Source: SIG607 sp045601805
Lineage (GTDB): Bacteria > Bacillota > Clostridia > Oscillospirales > Acutalibacteraceae
Reading direction: 5' to 3'
NCBI GenBank assembly: GCA_045601805.1
Contig: JAZSAJ010000039.1
Coordinates: 1-31,532 of the forward strand
DNA length: 31,532 nt
Below are positions 23,126 to 31,523 of the stretch, in pieces. The notes beneath the pieces are model-generated. The model saw only the letters and a program-made list of their open reading frames with translations, was not told the DNA's origin and searched no databases. The position numbers and the translations under genes are program-made. The first letter of the stretch is position 1. Each line of letters starts with the position of its first letter.

Positions 23126-25753
23126 ATGAAGTGGACATCCTTAAATGATTTAAGAGAAAAATATCTCTCTTTCTTTGAAAGCAAAGGCCATTTGCGCTTG
23201 GGCAGTTTTTCTTTGGTGCCCAATAACGATAAATCTTTACTTCTTATAAATTCGGGTATGGCGCCAATGAAAAAGTATTTCACAGGCGAAGTAACACCTC
23301 CAAGCAAAAGGGTTACAACTTGCCAAAAATGTATTCGCACACCCGACCTTGAACGCGTTGGCCACACCGCGCGTCACGGTACATACTTTGAAATGCTTGG
23401 CAACTTTTCGTTTGGCGACTATTTTAAAGACCAGGCAATACCGTGGGCTTGGGAATTTTTAACAGACACGCTCGCTATTCCTGCTAATTTGCTTTGGCCG
23501 TCGGTTTACGAAAAAGACGACGAAGCATACGCAATTTGGCGCGATAAAATTGGAGTTCCCGAAGAACACATTGTAAAACTTGGCAAGGCCGATAACTTTT
23601 GGGAACACGGCACCGGCCCTTGCGGTCCTTGCAGTGAAATTTATTTTGACCGCGGTGAAAAATACGGTTGCGGTTCACCCGACTGCAAACCCGGTTGCGA
23701 CTGCGACAGGTATATGGAAATTTGGAACAATGTTTTCACCCAGTTTAACAATGTGGGCGACGGCACCTATACCGAACTTGAATATAAAAACATTGATACC
23801 GGTATGGGCCTTGAGCGTCTTGCTTGTATTATGCAGGGTGTTGACAATATGTTTGAAGTTGACACTATTAAAAATATTATTAACAAAGTTTCTATAATTT
23901 CCGGTAAAAAGTACGGCGAAGATAAAGTAACAGATATTTCTATTCGCGCTATAACCGACCACGCCCGCGCTGCCACATTTATGATTAGTGACGGTATTAA
24001 CCCTTCTAACGAAGGCAGGGGTTATGTTTTGCGCCGTATTATTCGCCGTGCAGTGCGCCACGGTAAACTTATTGGAATTAATAAGCCGTTCTTTATGGAA
24101 CTTTGTGACACAGTAATTAATGAAAATAAATCGGGCTACCCTGAACTTGTTGAAAAGTACGAAAGAATCAGCAAGGTTGTTGTAAACGAAGAAGCCGCCT
24201 TTAATAAAACAATTGACCAGGGCTTAAATATGCTTGAAAACCTTACCAAAGGCGGTAAAACTCTTTCGGGTGCCGATGCCTTTAAACTTTACGATACCTA
24301 CGGTTTTCCTCTTGATTTAACCAAAGATATTTTGGCTGAAAAGGGAATGACGGTTGATGAAGAGGGCTTTAAAACCCTTATGAACGAACAGCGCGAAAAG
24401 GCGCGAAATGCCCGTAAGGCCAGCGACGGCGAAAGTTGGAAGAGCGACGGTATTACCTTTGAAAATGTTGCCCCAACAGTTTTTGTTGGTTATGAAAAGG
24501 GCGAAGCCGCTGCAAAAGTATTGTCTATTGTGGTTGACGGTGAACAGGTAAATTCTGCCCCAGCCGGTGAAAATGCCGTTTTGGTGCTTGATACCACTCC
24601 GTTTTATGCCGAAAGCGGCGGTCAAATTGGCGATACAGGTGTTATTTATGGCTGTGGATTTAAGGCAAATGTTGTTGACACCAAAAAAACAGCCGACGGA
24701 ATTTACACCCACTTTGTTAAAATAAACGAGGGCGAAGTTTCGGTAAACGATACAGTTACTGCCCAAATTGATGTTATGCGTAATAACGCTATTCGCCGTA
24801 ATCATACTGCGGCTCACCTTTTACAAGCCGCTTTGCGCAAAGTTTTGGGCAACCATGTTGGACAAGCAGGCAGTATGGTATGCGATACAGTTGTTCGTTT
24901 TGACTTTACTCATTTTTCTGCTTTAACTGCCGAAGAATTAAAACAGGTTGAAGATACCGTAAATGAAAACATTCTTTTGGCATTAAATGTAGAAAACCGT
25001 GAAATGCCAATAGACGAAGCCAAAAAACTTGGCGCAATGGCGCTTTTTGGCGAAAAATACGGCAATGTTGTACGCGTTGTTAAGGCAGAAGATAAATCGG
25101 TTGAACTTTGCGGCGGTACACATGTAAACAACACCGCAAAAATCGGCTTGTTTAAAATTATGAGCGAAGCAAGTGTTTCTTCGGGTGTTAGAAGAATTGA
25201 AGCTGTAACAGGCGCAAATGTTTTAAATGTGCTTAACAGTTATAAATCGCTTTTAGAAGAAACCGCTAAAAACTTAAAATTAAACAGCTTTTTAGATGTT
25301 GCACAAAAAGTAAACCAACTTGGCGAAGAATTAAAGGAAACAAATAAAGAGGTAGAATCACTAAAGGCGCAACTTGCCGGAAATAAGCTTAACGATTTAT
25401 TAAACGGCGCAACCGAAATAAAGGGCTTAAAGGTGCTTTGCTCGGTTCTTAAAGATGCTGACGCTTCTTCGCTTCGTTTAATGTGTGATAAAATTAAGGC
25501 GGAAAACGCAAATGCAATTTGCCTTTTGGCAGGTATTTGCGGCGAAAAACTTACATTTTGCGCTTCTTGCGGTGCTGACGCCGTTAAAATGGGTGCAAAT
25601 GCAGGTACAATTGTTCGCGAAGCGGCAAAAATTGCAGGCGGTAACGGCGGCGGCAGGCCCGATTCTGCGATGGCTGGCGGTAAAGATATAACAAAAGCCG
25701 AAGAAGCCATTAAAACCGCGCAAAAAATTATTGCAGAGATGTTAGGTGAATAA
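23126..25753 (+). CDS. alaS: Alanyl-tRNA synthetase
   Basis: Charges tRNA-Ala and edits mischarged Ser/Gly. The 875-residue product is full length: a class II catalytic core (LVPNNDKSLLLINSGMAPMK, TCQKCIRTPDLERVGHTARH, FWEHGTGPCGPCSEIYFDRG, DTGMGLERLACIMQG), an editing domain with zinc ligands H560, H564 (HTAAH), C662 and H666 (CGGTH), and a C-terminal DHHA1 domain ending in GGGRPDSAMAGG. A small cysteine-rich insert (CGSPDCKPGCDCD) lies after the catalytic motif, as in many Clostridia. AAGGTGAGG precedes the ATG. It has its own promoter and leads a three-gene unit. Confidence 0.98.
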   Translation: MKWTSLNDLREKYLSFFESKGHLRLGSFSLVPNNDKSLLLINSGMAPMKKYFTGEVTPPSKRVTTCQKCIRTPDLERVGHTARHGTYFEMLGNFSFGDYFKDQAIPWAWEFLTDTLAIPANLLWPSVYEKDDEAYAIWRDKIGVPEEHIVKLGKADNFWEHGTGPCGPCSEIYFDRGEKYGCGSPDCKPGCDCDRYMEIWNNVFTQFNNVGDGTYTELEYKNIDTGMGLERLACIMQGVDNMFEVDTIKNIINKVSIISGKKYGEDKVTDISIRAITDHARAATFMISDGINPSNEGRGYVLRRIIRRAVRHGKLIGINKPFFMELCDTVINENKSGYPELVEKYERISKVVVNEEAAFNKTIDQGLNMLENLTKGGKTLSGADAFKLYDTYGFPLDLTKDILAEKGMTVDEEGFKTLMNEQREKARNARKASDGESWKSDGITFENVAPTVFVGYEKGEAAAKVLSIVVDGEQVNSAPAGENAVLVLDTTPFYAESGGQIGDTGVIYGCGFKANVVDTKKTADGIYTHFVKINEGEVSVNDTVTAQIDVMRNNAIRRNHTAAHLLQAALRKVLGNHVGQAGSMVCDTVVRFDFTHFSALTAEELKQVEDTVNENILLALNVENREMPIDEAKKLGAMALFGEKYGNVVRVVKAEDKSVELCGGTHVNNTAKIGLFKIMSEASVSSGVRRIEAVTGANVLNVLNSYKSLLEETAKNLKLNSFLDVAQKVNQLGEELKETNKEVESLKAQLAGNKLNDLLNGATEIKGLKVLCSVLKDADASSLRLMCDKIKAENANAICLLAGICGEKLTFCASCGADAVKMGANAGTIVREAAKIAGGNGGGRPDSAMAGGKDITKAEEAIKTAQKIIAEMLGE

Positions 25754-25755
25754 AA

Positions 25756-26097
25756 ATGAATGATTGTTTGTTTTGTAAAATTATAAAGGGCGAAATTCCG
25801 TCTACAAAAGTTTATGAAAACGAATATGTTTACGCGTTTTTAGATATTGACCCACAGGCGCCGTTTCACGCCGTAATTGTGCCAAAGGAACATATTAAAA
25901 ACGCCAATGAAATAAATGCCGAAAACAGCATTTTAATTGCAAAGGTTTTTGAAGCAGTTGCCGAAATTGCTAAAAAAGAAAACCTGCAAAACGGGTTTAG
26001 GGTGGTAAATAACTGCGGAAAAGACGGCGGTCAAACCGTTGGTCATATTCATTTCCATTTGCTTGCAAGAAGAAATCTTGCTTGGCCTCCGGGCTGA
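25756..26097 (+). CDS. HIT-family nucleotide hydrolase (HINT-like)
   Basis: A 113-residue histidine-triad protein. It starts DCLFCKIIKGEIPSTKVYEN as in HINT/Hit proteins, with two cysteines (probable zinc ligands) near the N-terminus, and ends with the triad GHIHFHLLA (H97, H99, H101; the catalytic His is in the middle of the triad). HINT enzymes hydrolyse phosphoramidates such as AMP-lysine and aminoacyl-AMP. The place 2 bases after alaS fits a role in clearing aminoacyl-adenylate side products, but that link is inference. Confidence 0.93.
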   Translation: MNDCLFCKIIKGEIPSTKVYENEYVYAFLDIDPQAPFHAVIVPKEHIKNANEINAENSILIAKVFEAVAEIAKKENLQNGFRVVNNCGKDGGQTVGHIHFHLLARRNLAWPPG

Positions 26098-26118
26098 TTT
26101 AAAAAGGGGGATAATACT

Positions 26119-26658
26119 ATGCCAAACTATTACAGAATGAAAATTGCGGGGTTAGACCGCGATTTAGAAAAATTTGCAGTAAATGATAACCTTGATATTG
26201 CCGCATTTATTTGTTTTGGCGATGTTGAAGTTACCGTTAAGGGCTGTGAAGAACTTTTAAAAAAGGTTCCTGAATTTGATGTTATTTTAACTCCCGAAGC
26301 AAAAAGTATTCCCATTGCTTATGAACTTGCAAGGCAATCGGGTAAACCTTACATAGTTGCAAGAAAAGGCGTTAAGGTTTATATGCGCAATTCTTTGGAA
26401 GTTTGCGTTCGCTCAATTACAACAAATAAAGAACAGCGTCTTTATTTGGGTGAAACCGAAGTTAACAAATTAAAAGGCAAAAAGGTTTTAATTGTTGATG
26501 ATGTTATAAGCACAGGCGAATCTTTAACTGCGGTTAGAAAACTTGTTGAAAAAGCCGGCGGCATAGAAGCGGCTGCTTGCGCATTTTTGGCAGAGGGCGA
26601 CGCGGCAGAGCGAGATGACATTATCTTCCTTGAAAAACTTCCGTTGTTCTTTAAATAA
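26119..26658 (+). CDS. Purine-type phosphoribosyltransferase (Apt/Xpt-like)
   Basis: A 179-residue type I phosphoribosyltransferase. The PRPP-binding loop is VLIVDDVISTGES (residues 123-135), preceded by ILTPEAKSIPIAYELARQSG, which resembles the adenine/xanthine enzymes. The base specificity cannot be read with confidence; adenine phosphoribosyltransferase is the likeliest. AAAAAGGGGG precedes the ATG. It is the third gene after alaS and is followed at once by a terminator. Confidence 0.85.
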   Translation: MPNYYRMKIAGLDRDLEKFAVNDNLDIAAFICFGDVEVTVKGCEELLKKVPEFDVILTPEAKSIPIAYELARQSGKPYIVARKGVKVYMRNSLEVCVRSITTNKEQRLYLGETEVNKLKGKKVLIVDDVISTGESLTAVRKLVEKAGGIEAAACAFLAEGDAAERDDIIFLEKLPLFFK

Positions 26659-26661
26659 ATT

Positions 26662-26690
26662 AGCCGTTCTTAACCGGACGGCTTTTTGTT
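26662..26690 (+). terminator. Terminator after the phosphoribosyltransferase gene
   Basis: Stem AGCCGTTC with GGACGGCT (one G-T pair), 6-base loop, then TTTTGTT. The next start codon follows the T-run directly at 26691. Confidence 0.8.
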
Positions 26691-28178
26691 ATGAAAAAAG
26701 TAATTCTTCTTACAGCATTTTTAACCCTTTTGCTGTCTTTTTTAACACAGTTTTTGCCTTTTTGGGCGTATATTTTACTGTTCTTTGCGTTTATTTCCGT
26801 TTCGGCTGTTTTACTGCTTTCAAAAAACAAAAAACTGTTTAATTTCTTTTTTGCCTTTTTGTTAATTGCCTTCTTTTGTTTAAAAACCGTTAGTTGCTTT
26901 TCGGCAATTGAACGGGCAAAAACGGCAGACGGAAAACACCTTAACTTTGAAGCAATTGTTATAGAAAGCAGTGTGCGTTATGAATTTGATGATTATAAAT
27001 ACGCAATTTTAAAAATTGTGTCGGATAACGAAGTGTTTAAAACGGGCGAAAAGGTTGGGTATAACTATTACACAAATACGCTTTTAAAAACAGGGCAAAA
27101 AATAAGCGGTGAATTTAAGGTGTTGTCACTGCACGACAGCACATCCAAACACAGTTTTTATTCAGAAGGAATTTATTGTTTTGTACGGCCCGTTTCAGAT
27201 GCTACCGTTACACAAGGCAATAATTTTCACTATAATTTACTTTCTAAAATTCAAAATTTTGTAAATACAAATCTTCGCAATAACACTAAAAACAGCGCCG
27301 TTTTAATATCAATGATATACGGTGAAAAGGGTTATATAAGCCCTGAATTTAACCGAGCCGTAAAAATGTGCGGGGTTTCACACGTTTTGGTGGTTTCGGG
27401 ACTTCATTTTTCGCTTATTTTTTTGATTGTTTCTTTTTTGTGTTCTTTAATTGGTTTAAAGGGCGTTAAAAAAGATATTGCACTGCTTATTATGGCAGTG
27501 TTTTATATGGGATTGTGTGGTTTTAGCGTTTCGGTTATAAGGGTGGCGCTTGTCTTCTTTATTGCCTTTGTAAGCCGTCGTTTAAAGCGTATACATACGG
27601 GTATTGACAGTTTAATTGTTGCGCTTATAATAGTGCTTTTAATAAACCCATTTTCAATTTTCAGTATTTCGTTTCAACTTTCTTTTGAAGCAACTTTCGG
27701 TTTGCTTGTTTTATATCCCGAAATTAAAAAGCACATAGATATACGGTTTAAAAATCATAAAATTATTAAAGGTTTGCTTAATACTGCGGCGGCGTCTTTA
27801 AGCGCGTTTATTTTCACTTTGCCCACCGTAATTTATTATTTTTCTTATATTGCTACCTATACGGTTGTGGTAAATCTTTTAATTGGTTTTGCTATTCCCT
27901 TTATGCTTGGCGGAAGCGTTATTGCGCTACTTCTTTGCGCGTTGGGTTCAACCGCCCTTTCAAGCGTGGCATTTTTTATAAGCGACTTTTTTGCGGAGTA
28001 TTTTAGGGGTGTTGTGCTTTATTTTTCTAAATTACCCCTTGCAACGCTTGATGTTAGAAAAAATAACGAACTATTATCGGTAATACTAATTGTTTTGTAT
28101 GCGGTGGTATACGAATTATATACTTGTAAAATAAGGCGCAGTTTGGTAAAATATTTTAAAAAGGAGGAAAGGGAATAA
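26691..28178 (+). CDS. comEC: ComEC/Rec2-family membrane protein without the beta-lactamase-like domain
   Basis: Polytopic membrane protein that in competent bacteria forms the channel for single-stranded DNA uptake. The 495-residue product has N-terminal membrane helices (about 1-70), an OB-like extracytoplasmic region (FEAIVIESS onward), and the competence domain with SMIYGEKGYIS, the family hallmark VSHVLVVSGLHFSL, and GFSVSVIRVALVF. It stops after the membrane core. The C-terminal metallo-beta-lactamase-like domain of 700-800 residue ComEC proteins is missing, with no separate ORF for it nearby. The ATG lies right after a terminator with no good ribosome binding site. The stop overlaps holA by one base, the usual neighbour of comEC. 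Confidence 0.88.
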   Translation: MKKVILLTAFLTLLLSFLTQFLPFWAYILLFFAFISVSAVLLLSKNKKLFNFFFAFLLIAFFCLKTVSCFSAIERAKTADGKHLNFEAIVIESSVRYEFDDYKYAILKIVSDNEVFKTGEKVGYNYYTNTLLKTGQKISGEFKVLSLHDSTSKHSFYSEGIYCFVRPVSDATVTQGNNFHYNLLSKIQNFVNTNLRNNTKNSAVLISMIYGEKGYISPEFNRAVKMCGVSHVLVVSGLHFSLIFLIVSFLCSLIGLKGVKKDIALLIMAVFYMGLCGFSVSVIRVALVFFIAFVSRRLKRIHTGIDSLIVALIIVLLINPFSIFSISFQLSFEATFGLLVLYPEIKKHIDIRFKNHKIIKGLLNTAAASLSAFIFTLPTVIYYFSYIATYTVVVNLLIGFAIPFMLGGSVIALLLCALGSTALSSVAFFISDFFAEYFRGVVLYFSKLPLATLDVRKNNELLSVILIVLYAVVYELYTCKIRRSLVKYFKKEERE

Positions 28179-29233
28179 TGGCTTTTTTGGGCGAAAGCGC
28201 AATTGTTAACGACATTAAAACTGAAAATTTTAGATACTGCTATCTTTTTTTTGGCGAAGATTCGTTTTTAAAACGCCATTATGTTAAAAAACTTTCTTCC
28301 GCCGTAGTTAGCGAAGACGATTTTTTTAACTACCAAAAGTTTGAGGGCGACTGCAATTTGCAAGAAGTGTACGAAGCAACCGTTCAGTACCCAATGATGA
28401 GCGATAAAAAGTGTGTGGTTTTAAAAGATTACCCCTTTGAAAAGTGCGATAAAGAAAATTTTGAACGCCTTTTGTCGCTTTGCACCCAAGAAAACGATAC
28501 CTGCGTTTTTATTGTTTGGTTTGATTATACCGAATTTGACAGTAAAAAAAGCGAACGCTTTAAAAAATTAACCGCTGTTATACAAAAGAAAAACTATTCG
28601 GTTTTGCAGTTTCCTTATAAAACCGAAGCAGAACTTGTTAAAATTCTTACCGACGGCGCTAAAAAGCGCGGTTGTACCTTGGGCAGAAACCAAGCAATTC
28701 TTTTAATTGAAACGGTTGGTAACGATATTGAAACTCTTCAAAATGAACTAACCAAGGTTTGCGCTTACTGTCAGGGCGAAATTACCGCTAACGCCGTAAA
28801 GGAAGTTTGTATAAAAACGGTGGAACAATCGGTATTTAATTTGTCTAACCATATATTATCGGGCGATGTTGGAAAGGCATTAAAGGTTTTAGATGAACTT
28901 TTCTTTATGAATGTTACACCAATGAATGTTTTTTACACCGTTTCGGCGGTTTATGTTGATTTATCGCGTGCATTTGCGCTTAATAAAAGCGGTGTTTCGT
29001 ATAATACTGCGCTGCAAGATTTTGCATATAAAAATAAGTATTTCTTGCTTGAAAGGGCGGTAAAGCAGGCGCGAAAATTAACCTTTAAACAAATTTCGCT
29101 ATCGCTTTTGGAACTGGTTACGGCAGATAAGAAAATGAAAAGTTATAAAAGCAATGAAAAAGGAATTTTAGAAGAACTTTTGGTTCGTCTTTCATATATT
29201 GCTGTAAAAGGTGAAAGTGTTGATAAAACTTAA
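28178..29233 (+). CDS. holA: DNA polymerase III delta subunit
   Basis: Clamp-loader subunit that opens the beta clamp. The 351-residue product fits HolA: YLFFGEDSFLKRHYVKKL near 22-39, MSDKKCVVLKDYP, LIETVGNDIETLQNELTKV (the typical delta motif), and a C-terminal helical collar domain. It has the AAA+ fold without a working P-loop, as in all delta subunits. The order comEC-holA is conserved widely in Firmicutes. GGAGGAAAGG precedes the ATG. The end overlaps rnmV by about 14 bases. Confidence 0.92.
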   Translation: MAFLGESAIVNDIKTENFRYCYLFFGEDSFLKRHYVKKLSSAVVSEDDFFNYQKFEGDCNLQEVYEATVQYPMMSDKKCVVLKDYPFEKCDKENFERLLSLCTQENDTCVFIVWFDYTEFDSKKSERFKKLTAVIQKKNYSVLQFPYKTEAELVKILTDGAKKRGCTLGRNQAILLIETVGNDIETLQNELTKVCAYCQGEITANAVKEVCIKTVEQSVFNLSNHILSGDVGKALKVLDELFFMNVTPMNVFYTVSAVYVDLSRAFALNKSGVSYNTALQDFAYKNKYFLLERAVKQARKLTFKQISLSLLELVTADKKMKSYKSNEKGILEELLVRLSYIAVKGESVDKT

Positions 29234-29822
29234 AGAAGCAGTTATTGTTGAAGGTAAATACGATAAAATTAAACTTGCCAATTTTTTAGACACCCTAATA
29301 TTACCCACAAACGGTTTTTCGGTGTTTAAAGACAGCGAAAAAAGGCAACTTATATCACTTTTGGCAAAAGAAAACGGTATAATTATTATGACCGATAGCG
29401 ATAACGCAGGAAACATAATTCGTTCCCATATTAAAAATTTTGTAAAAGAGGGAAGCATTAAACAGGTTTATTTGCCCCAAATAAAAGGCAAAGAAAAGCG
29501 AAAAGTTAAACCGTCACGCGAGGGCTTTTTGGGTGTTGAGGGTTTAAGCGAAGAAATAATTATAGAAGCACTTAATAAAAGCGGAATACAAAGAACTAAC
29601 CAAAACACACCTAAAATGGAAAAAAGCGAATTTTACTTTTTGGGTTTAAGCGGTAAAGAAAACAGCAGTGAATTTCGTAAAGAAGTGCTCTTAAAAATGG
29701 GGCTTCCCAATAACCTTACGGCAAACAGTTTACTTGAATATATAAATTTAAGCGGAAGACATGATGAACTTAAAAGGGTGTGTGAAGAATGTCTGCAAGA
29801 CAAGGTCAAAAAATTAAAATAG
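29220..29822 (+). CDS. rnmV: Ribonuclease M5 (Toprim nuclease)
   Basis: Matures 5S rRNA in low-GC Gram-positives. The 200-residue product begins MIKLKEAVIVEGKYDKIKL with the Toprim glutamate E11, then MTDSDNAGNIIRS with D59 and D61, and has the C-terminal DUF4093 part (EKSEFYFLGLSGKENS, ELKRVCEE). The start is TTG at 29220, 5 bases after AAAGGTGA; in-frame GTG codons at 29211 and 29217 overlap or crowd that site, and family members start at this point. Usually rnmV lies beside ksgA; here it is between holA and a WYL regulator. Confidence 0.92.
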   Translation: MIKLKEAVIVEGKYDKIKLANFLDTLILPTNGFSVFKDSEKRQLISLLAKENGIIIMTDSDNAGNIIRSHIKNFVKEGSIKQVYLPQIKGKEKRKVKPSREGFLGVEGLSEEIIIEALNKSGIQRTNQNTPKMEKSEFYFLGLSGKENSSEFRKEVLLKMGLPNNLTANSLLEYINLSGRHDELKRVCEECLQDKVKKLK

Positions 29823-30787
29823 TAGCAATTTTAGATGTTTTAAAAAATGAATCTGACGAAGAACACCCAATAAGCGCTGAATATATTTGTTCGCGCCTTA
29901 GCAGTATGGGTATTTCTGCCGAAAGAAAATCGGTTTACGGCGATATTGCCGCACTTGTTGACTATGGTTACGATATTATTCACACACGCACACCGTCGGC
30001 AGGGTATTACCTTGCCTCGCGCGAGTTTGAATTGCCCGAAATTTATTTGTTAACAGACGCAGCCCAAGCGGCAAGTTTTATTACCGTTAAAAAAACAAGA
30101 GAACTTGTTAAAAAACTTGGTTCGCTCTTAAGCAGTTATCAGGTTAAAAAACGCGAAAAAGGTATGTATATTGATAACGGACATAAGTGCGAAAACGAAG
30201 AAATTTATTATAATATTGATACACTTTCCCGCGCAATTGACGGGCGAAAAAAGGTTGAACTTGATTATAGGGTAAGGGTAATTTTACCTGACCGTAAAAT
30301 TGGTTATGAAGTGAAGCATTATAAAGTTTCACCCTATGCTCTTGTTTGGCAAAACGACCACTATTATTTGGTGGCAAACTACGAAAAGTACAATAACTTA
30401 ATGCATATCCGCGTTGATAGAATGAAAAAGGTGACGGTAACAAACGAAGATTTCCGCCATTTTAGCGAAGTCAGCAGTTATATTGATACCTTTGACATAG
30501 CCGACTATACCAAAAAAAGTTTTCAAATGTATTCTGGTGAAGAATGTGAAGTAAAGTTCACATGTAGTGAAAAAATTCTTGAACAGGTAATTGACCGCTT
30601 TAGTGATAAAATATTTATAAGTAATGTGGAAAACGGCAAATTCAGTTTCACAACAAAGGTAATTTTAAGTGACGGCCTTGTGAATTTCATAATGCAGTTT
30701 GGCAAAGATATTAAGGTGGAAAGTCCCGAAAGTTTAAAGGAAATGCTAATTAAAAAAGCCAAATCAATTATTGAAAATAACAAATAA
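29789..30787 (+). CDS. WYL-domain transcriptional regulator
   Basis: A 332-residue protein with an N-terminal helix-turn-helix (about 8-70: AEYICSRLSSMGISAERKSV) and a WYL domain at about 150-220 (YKVSPYALVWQNDHYYLVAN, then MHIRVDRMKKVTV). A C-terminal extension follows (about 240-330). WYL domains are ligand- or nucleic-acid-sensing modules in regulators of DNA damage, phage defence and other responses; the ligand here is unknown. The start lies 34 bases inside rnmV in another frame, with only a weak GAAGA ahead of it, so it is probably translated by coupling. A hairpin follows the stop. Confidence 0.87.
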   Translation: MSARQGQKIKIVAILDVLKNESDEEHPISAEYICSRLSSMGISAERKSVYGDIAALVDYGYDIIHTRTPSAGYYLASREFELPEIYLLTDAAQAASFITVKKTRELVKKLGSLLSSYQVKKREKGMYIDNGHKCENEEIYYNIDTLSRAIDGRKKVELDYRVRVILPDRKIGYEVKHYKVSPYALVWQNDHYYLVANYEKYNNLMHIRVDRMKKVTVTNEDFRHFSEVSSYIDTFDIADYTKKSFQMYSGEECEVKFTCSEKILEQVIDRFSDKIFISNVENGKFSFTTKVILSDGLVNFIMQFGKDIKVESPESLKEMLIKKAKSIIENNK

Positions 30788-30792
30788 AAAAC

Positions 30793-30826
30793 AAGACACC
30801 AACCATAAAGGTTGGTGTCTTATTGT
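30793..30826 (+). terminator. Terminator-like hairpin after the WYL gene
   Basis: Perfect 12 bp stem AAGACACCAACC / GGTTGGTGTCTT with a 5-base loop. The following T-tract is poor (ATTGTAT), so termination may be partial. It lies just outside the IS element. Confidence 0.65.
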
Positions 30827-30834
30827 ATAACGAA

Positions 30835-30857
30835 AACCACGCGATAGTCGCGTGGTT
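30835..30857. repeat. IS200 left-end hairpin
   Basis: Perfect 10 bp stem AACCACGCGA / TCGCGTGGTT with a 3-base TAG loop. Subterminal hairpins of this kind are recognised by the TnpA dimer as single-stranded DNA. Confidence 0.8.
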
Positions 30858-30880
30858 CAAGAGAGGTTAACCGGTGAACA

Positions 30881-30946
30881 AAATCCTCCGTTTGTGTTAA
30901 GATAGCAGAGACCTGCCAGTCAAAACTAAACACAAACGGAGGATTT
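30881..30946 (+). promoter_or_regulatory. Hairpin masking the tnpA ribosome binding site
   Basis: Perfect 18 bp inverted repeat: 30881-30898 pairs with 30929-30946, with a 30-base loop. The 3' arm contains GGAGG (30938-30942), the ribosome binding site for ATG 30951. IS200 of enterobacteria is known to limit transposase translation with such a leader structure. Confidence 0.85.
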
Positions 30947-30950
30947 ACAA

Positions 30951-31421
30951 ATGAAAAAAGAAGAAATCAGTACAAATAGTTTAGCACATACAAAATGGAA
31001 TTGCAAGTACCATATAGTTTTTGCGCCGAAGTACAGACGAAAAGTATTTTACGAAGATAAACGGTTAGAGATAAGAGAAATATTGAGAAAACTTTGCGAA
31101 TGGAAAGGAGTAGAGATAGTAGAAGGGGAAGTGTGTCCAGACCATATACATATGCTAGTTAGTATCCCACCCAAAATGAGCGTTTCGGGATTTATGGGAT
31201 ATTTAAAAGGGAAAAGCGCACTTTTAATATTTCAAAAGTGGGGTAATATGAAATTTGCATACCGAAACCGCGAATTTTGGTGCAAGGGATATTACGTAGA
31301 TACAGCGGGCAAAAACACAAAAGCAATAAAGGAATATATTTCAAATCAATTAAAGCACGACAAAGAAAGTGACCAGTTAAGCATTTTTGACCCGCAAGAC
31401 CCATTTATGGGTGGTAAGTAA
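30951..31421 (+). CDS. tnpA: IS200/IS605-family transposase TnpA (Y1 HUH)
   Basis: Single-strand DNA transposase. The 156-residue product has KYHIVFAPKYRRKVF near 19-33, the HUH motif PDHIHMLV with H65 and H67, and the nucleophilic tyrosine Y129 in KAIKEYISNQ. Length and motifs are complete, so it appears functional. GGAGG lies 8 bases before the ATG but within a long hairpin. The tail DPQDPFMGGK is typical of clostridial IS200 copies. Confidence 0.96.
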   Translation: MKKEEISTNSLAHTKWNCKYHIVFAPKYRRKVFYEDKRLEIREILRKLCEWKGVEIVEGEVCPDHIHMLVSIPPKMSVSGFMGYLKGKSALLIFQKWGNMKFAYRNREFWCKGYYVDTAGKNTKAIKEYISNQLKHDKESDQLSIFDPQDPFMGGK

Positions 31422-31452
31422 TGGTTGCATGGCTGGCAGGCCAACTAAAAAA

Positions 31453-31523
31453 GCGCACTTGTGCGCCGCCAGTTTCGGTTAGGGCTATGCCCGAAAATGA
31501 AATACCCCCCGTTATACGGGGGG
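31453..31523. repeat. IS200 right-end hairpins
   Basis: Three hairpins follow tnpA: GCGCAC-TT-GTGCGC (31453-31466), TTTCGG/CCGAAA enclosing GGGC-TAT-GCCC (31473-31496), and CCCCCCGT-TAT-ACGGGGGG (31505-31523). The last is the best candidate for the TnpA-recognised right-end hairpin; the first two may help end transcription. Confidence 0.65.

Noticed and set aside
24317..24817. 166-codon minus-strand ORF opposite alaS
   Set aside because: A shadow of the highly conserved alaS; no motif, no ribosome binding site and an unlikely amino acid composition.
25240..25710. 156-codon minus-strand ORF opposite the end of alaS
   Set aside because: Ser/Ala/Phe-rich shadow of the DHHA1 region without start signals.
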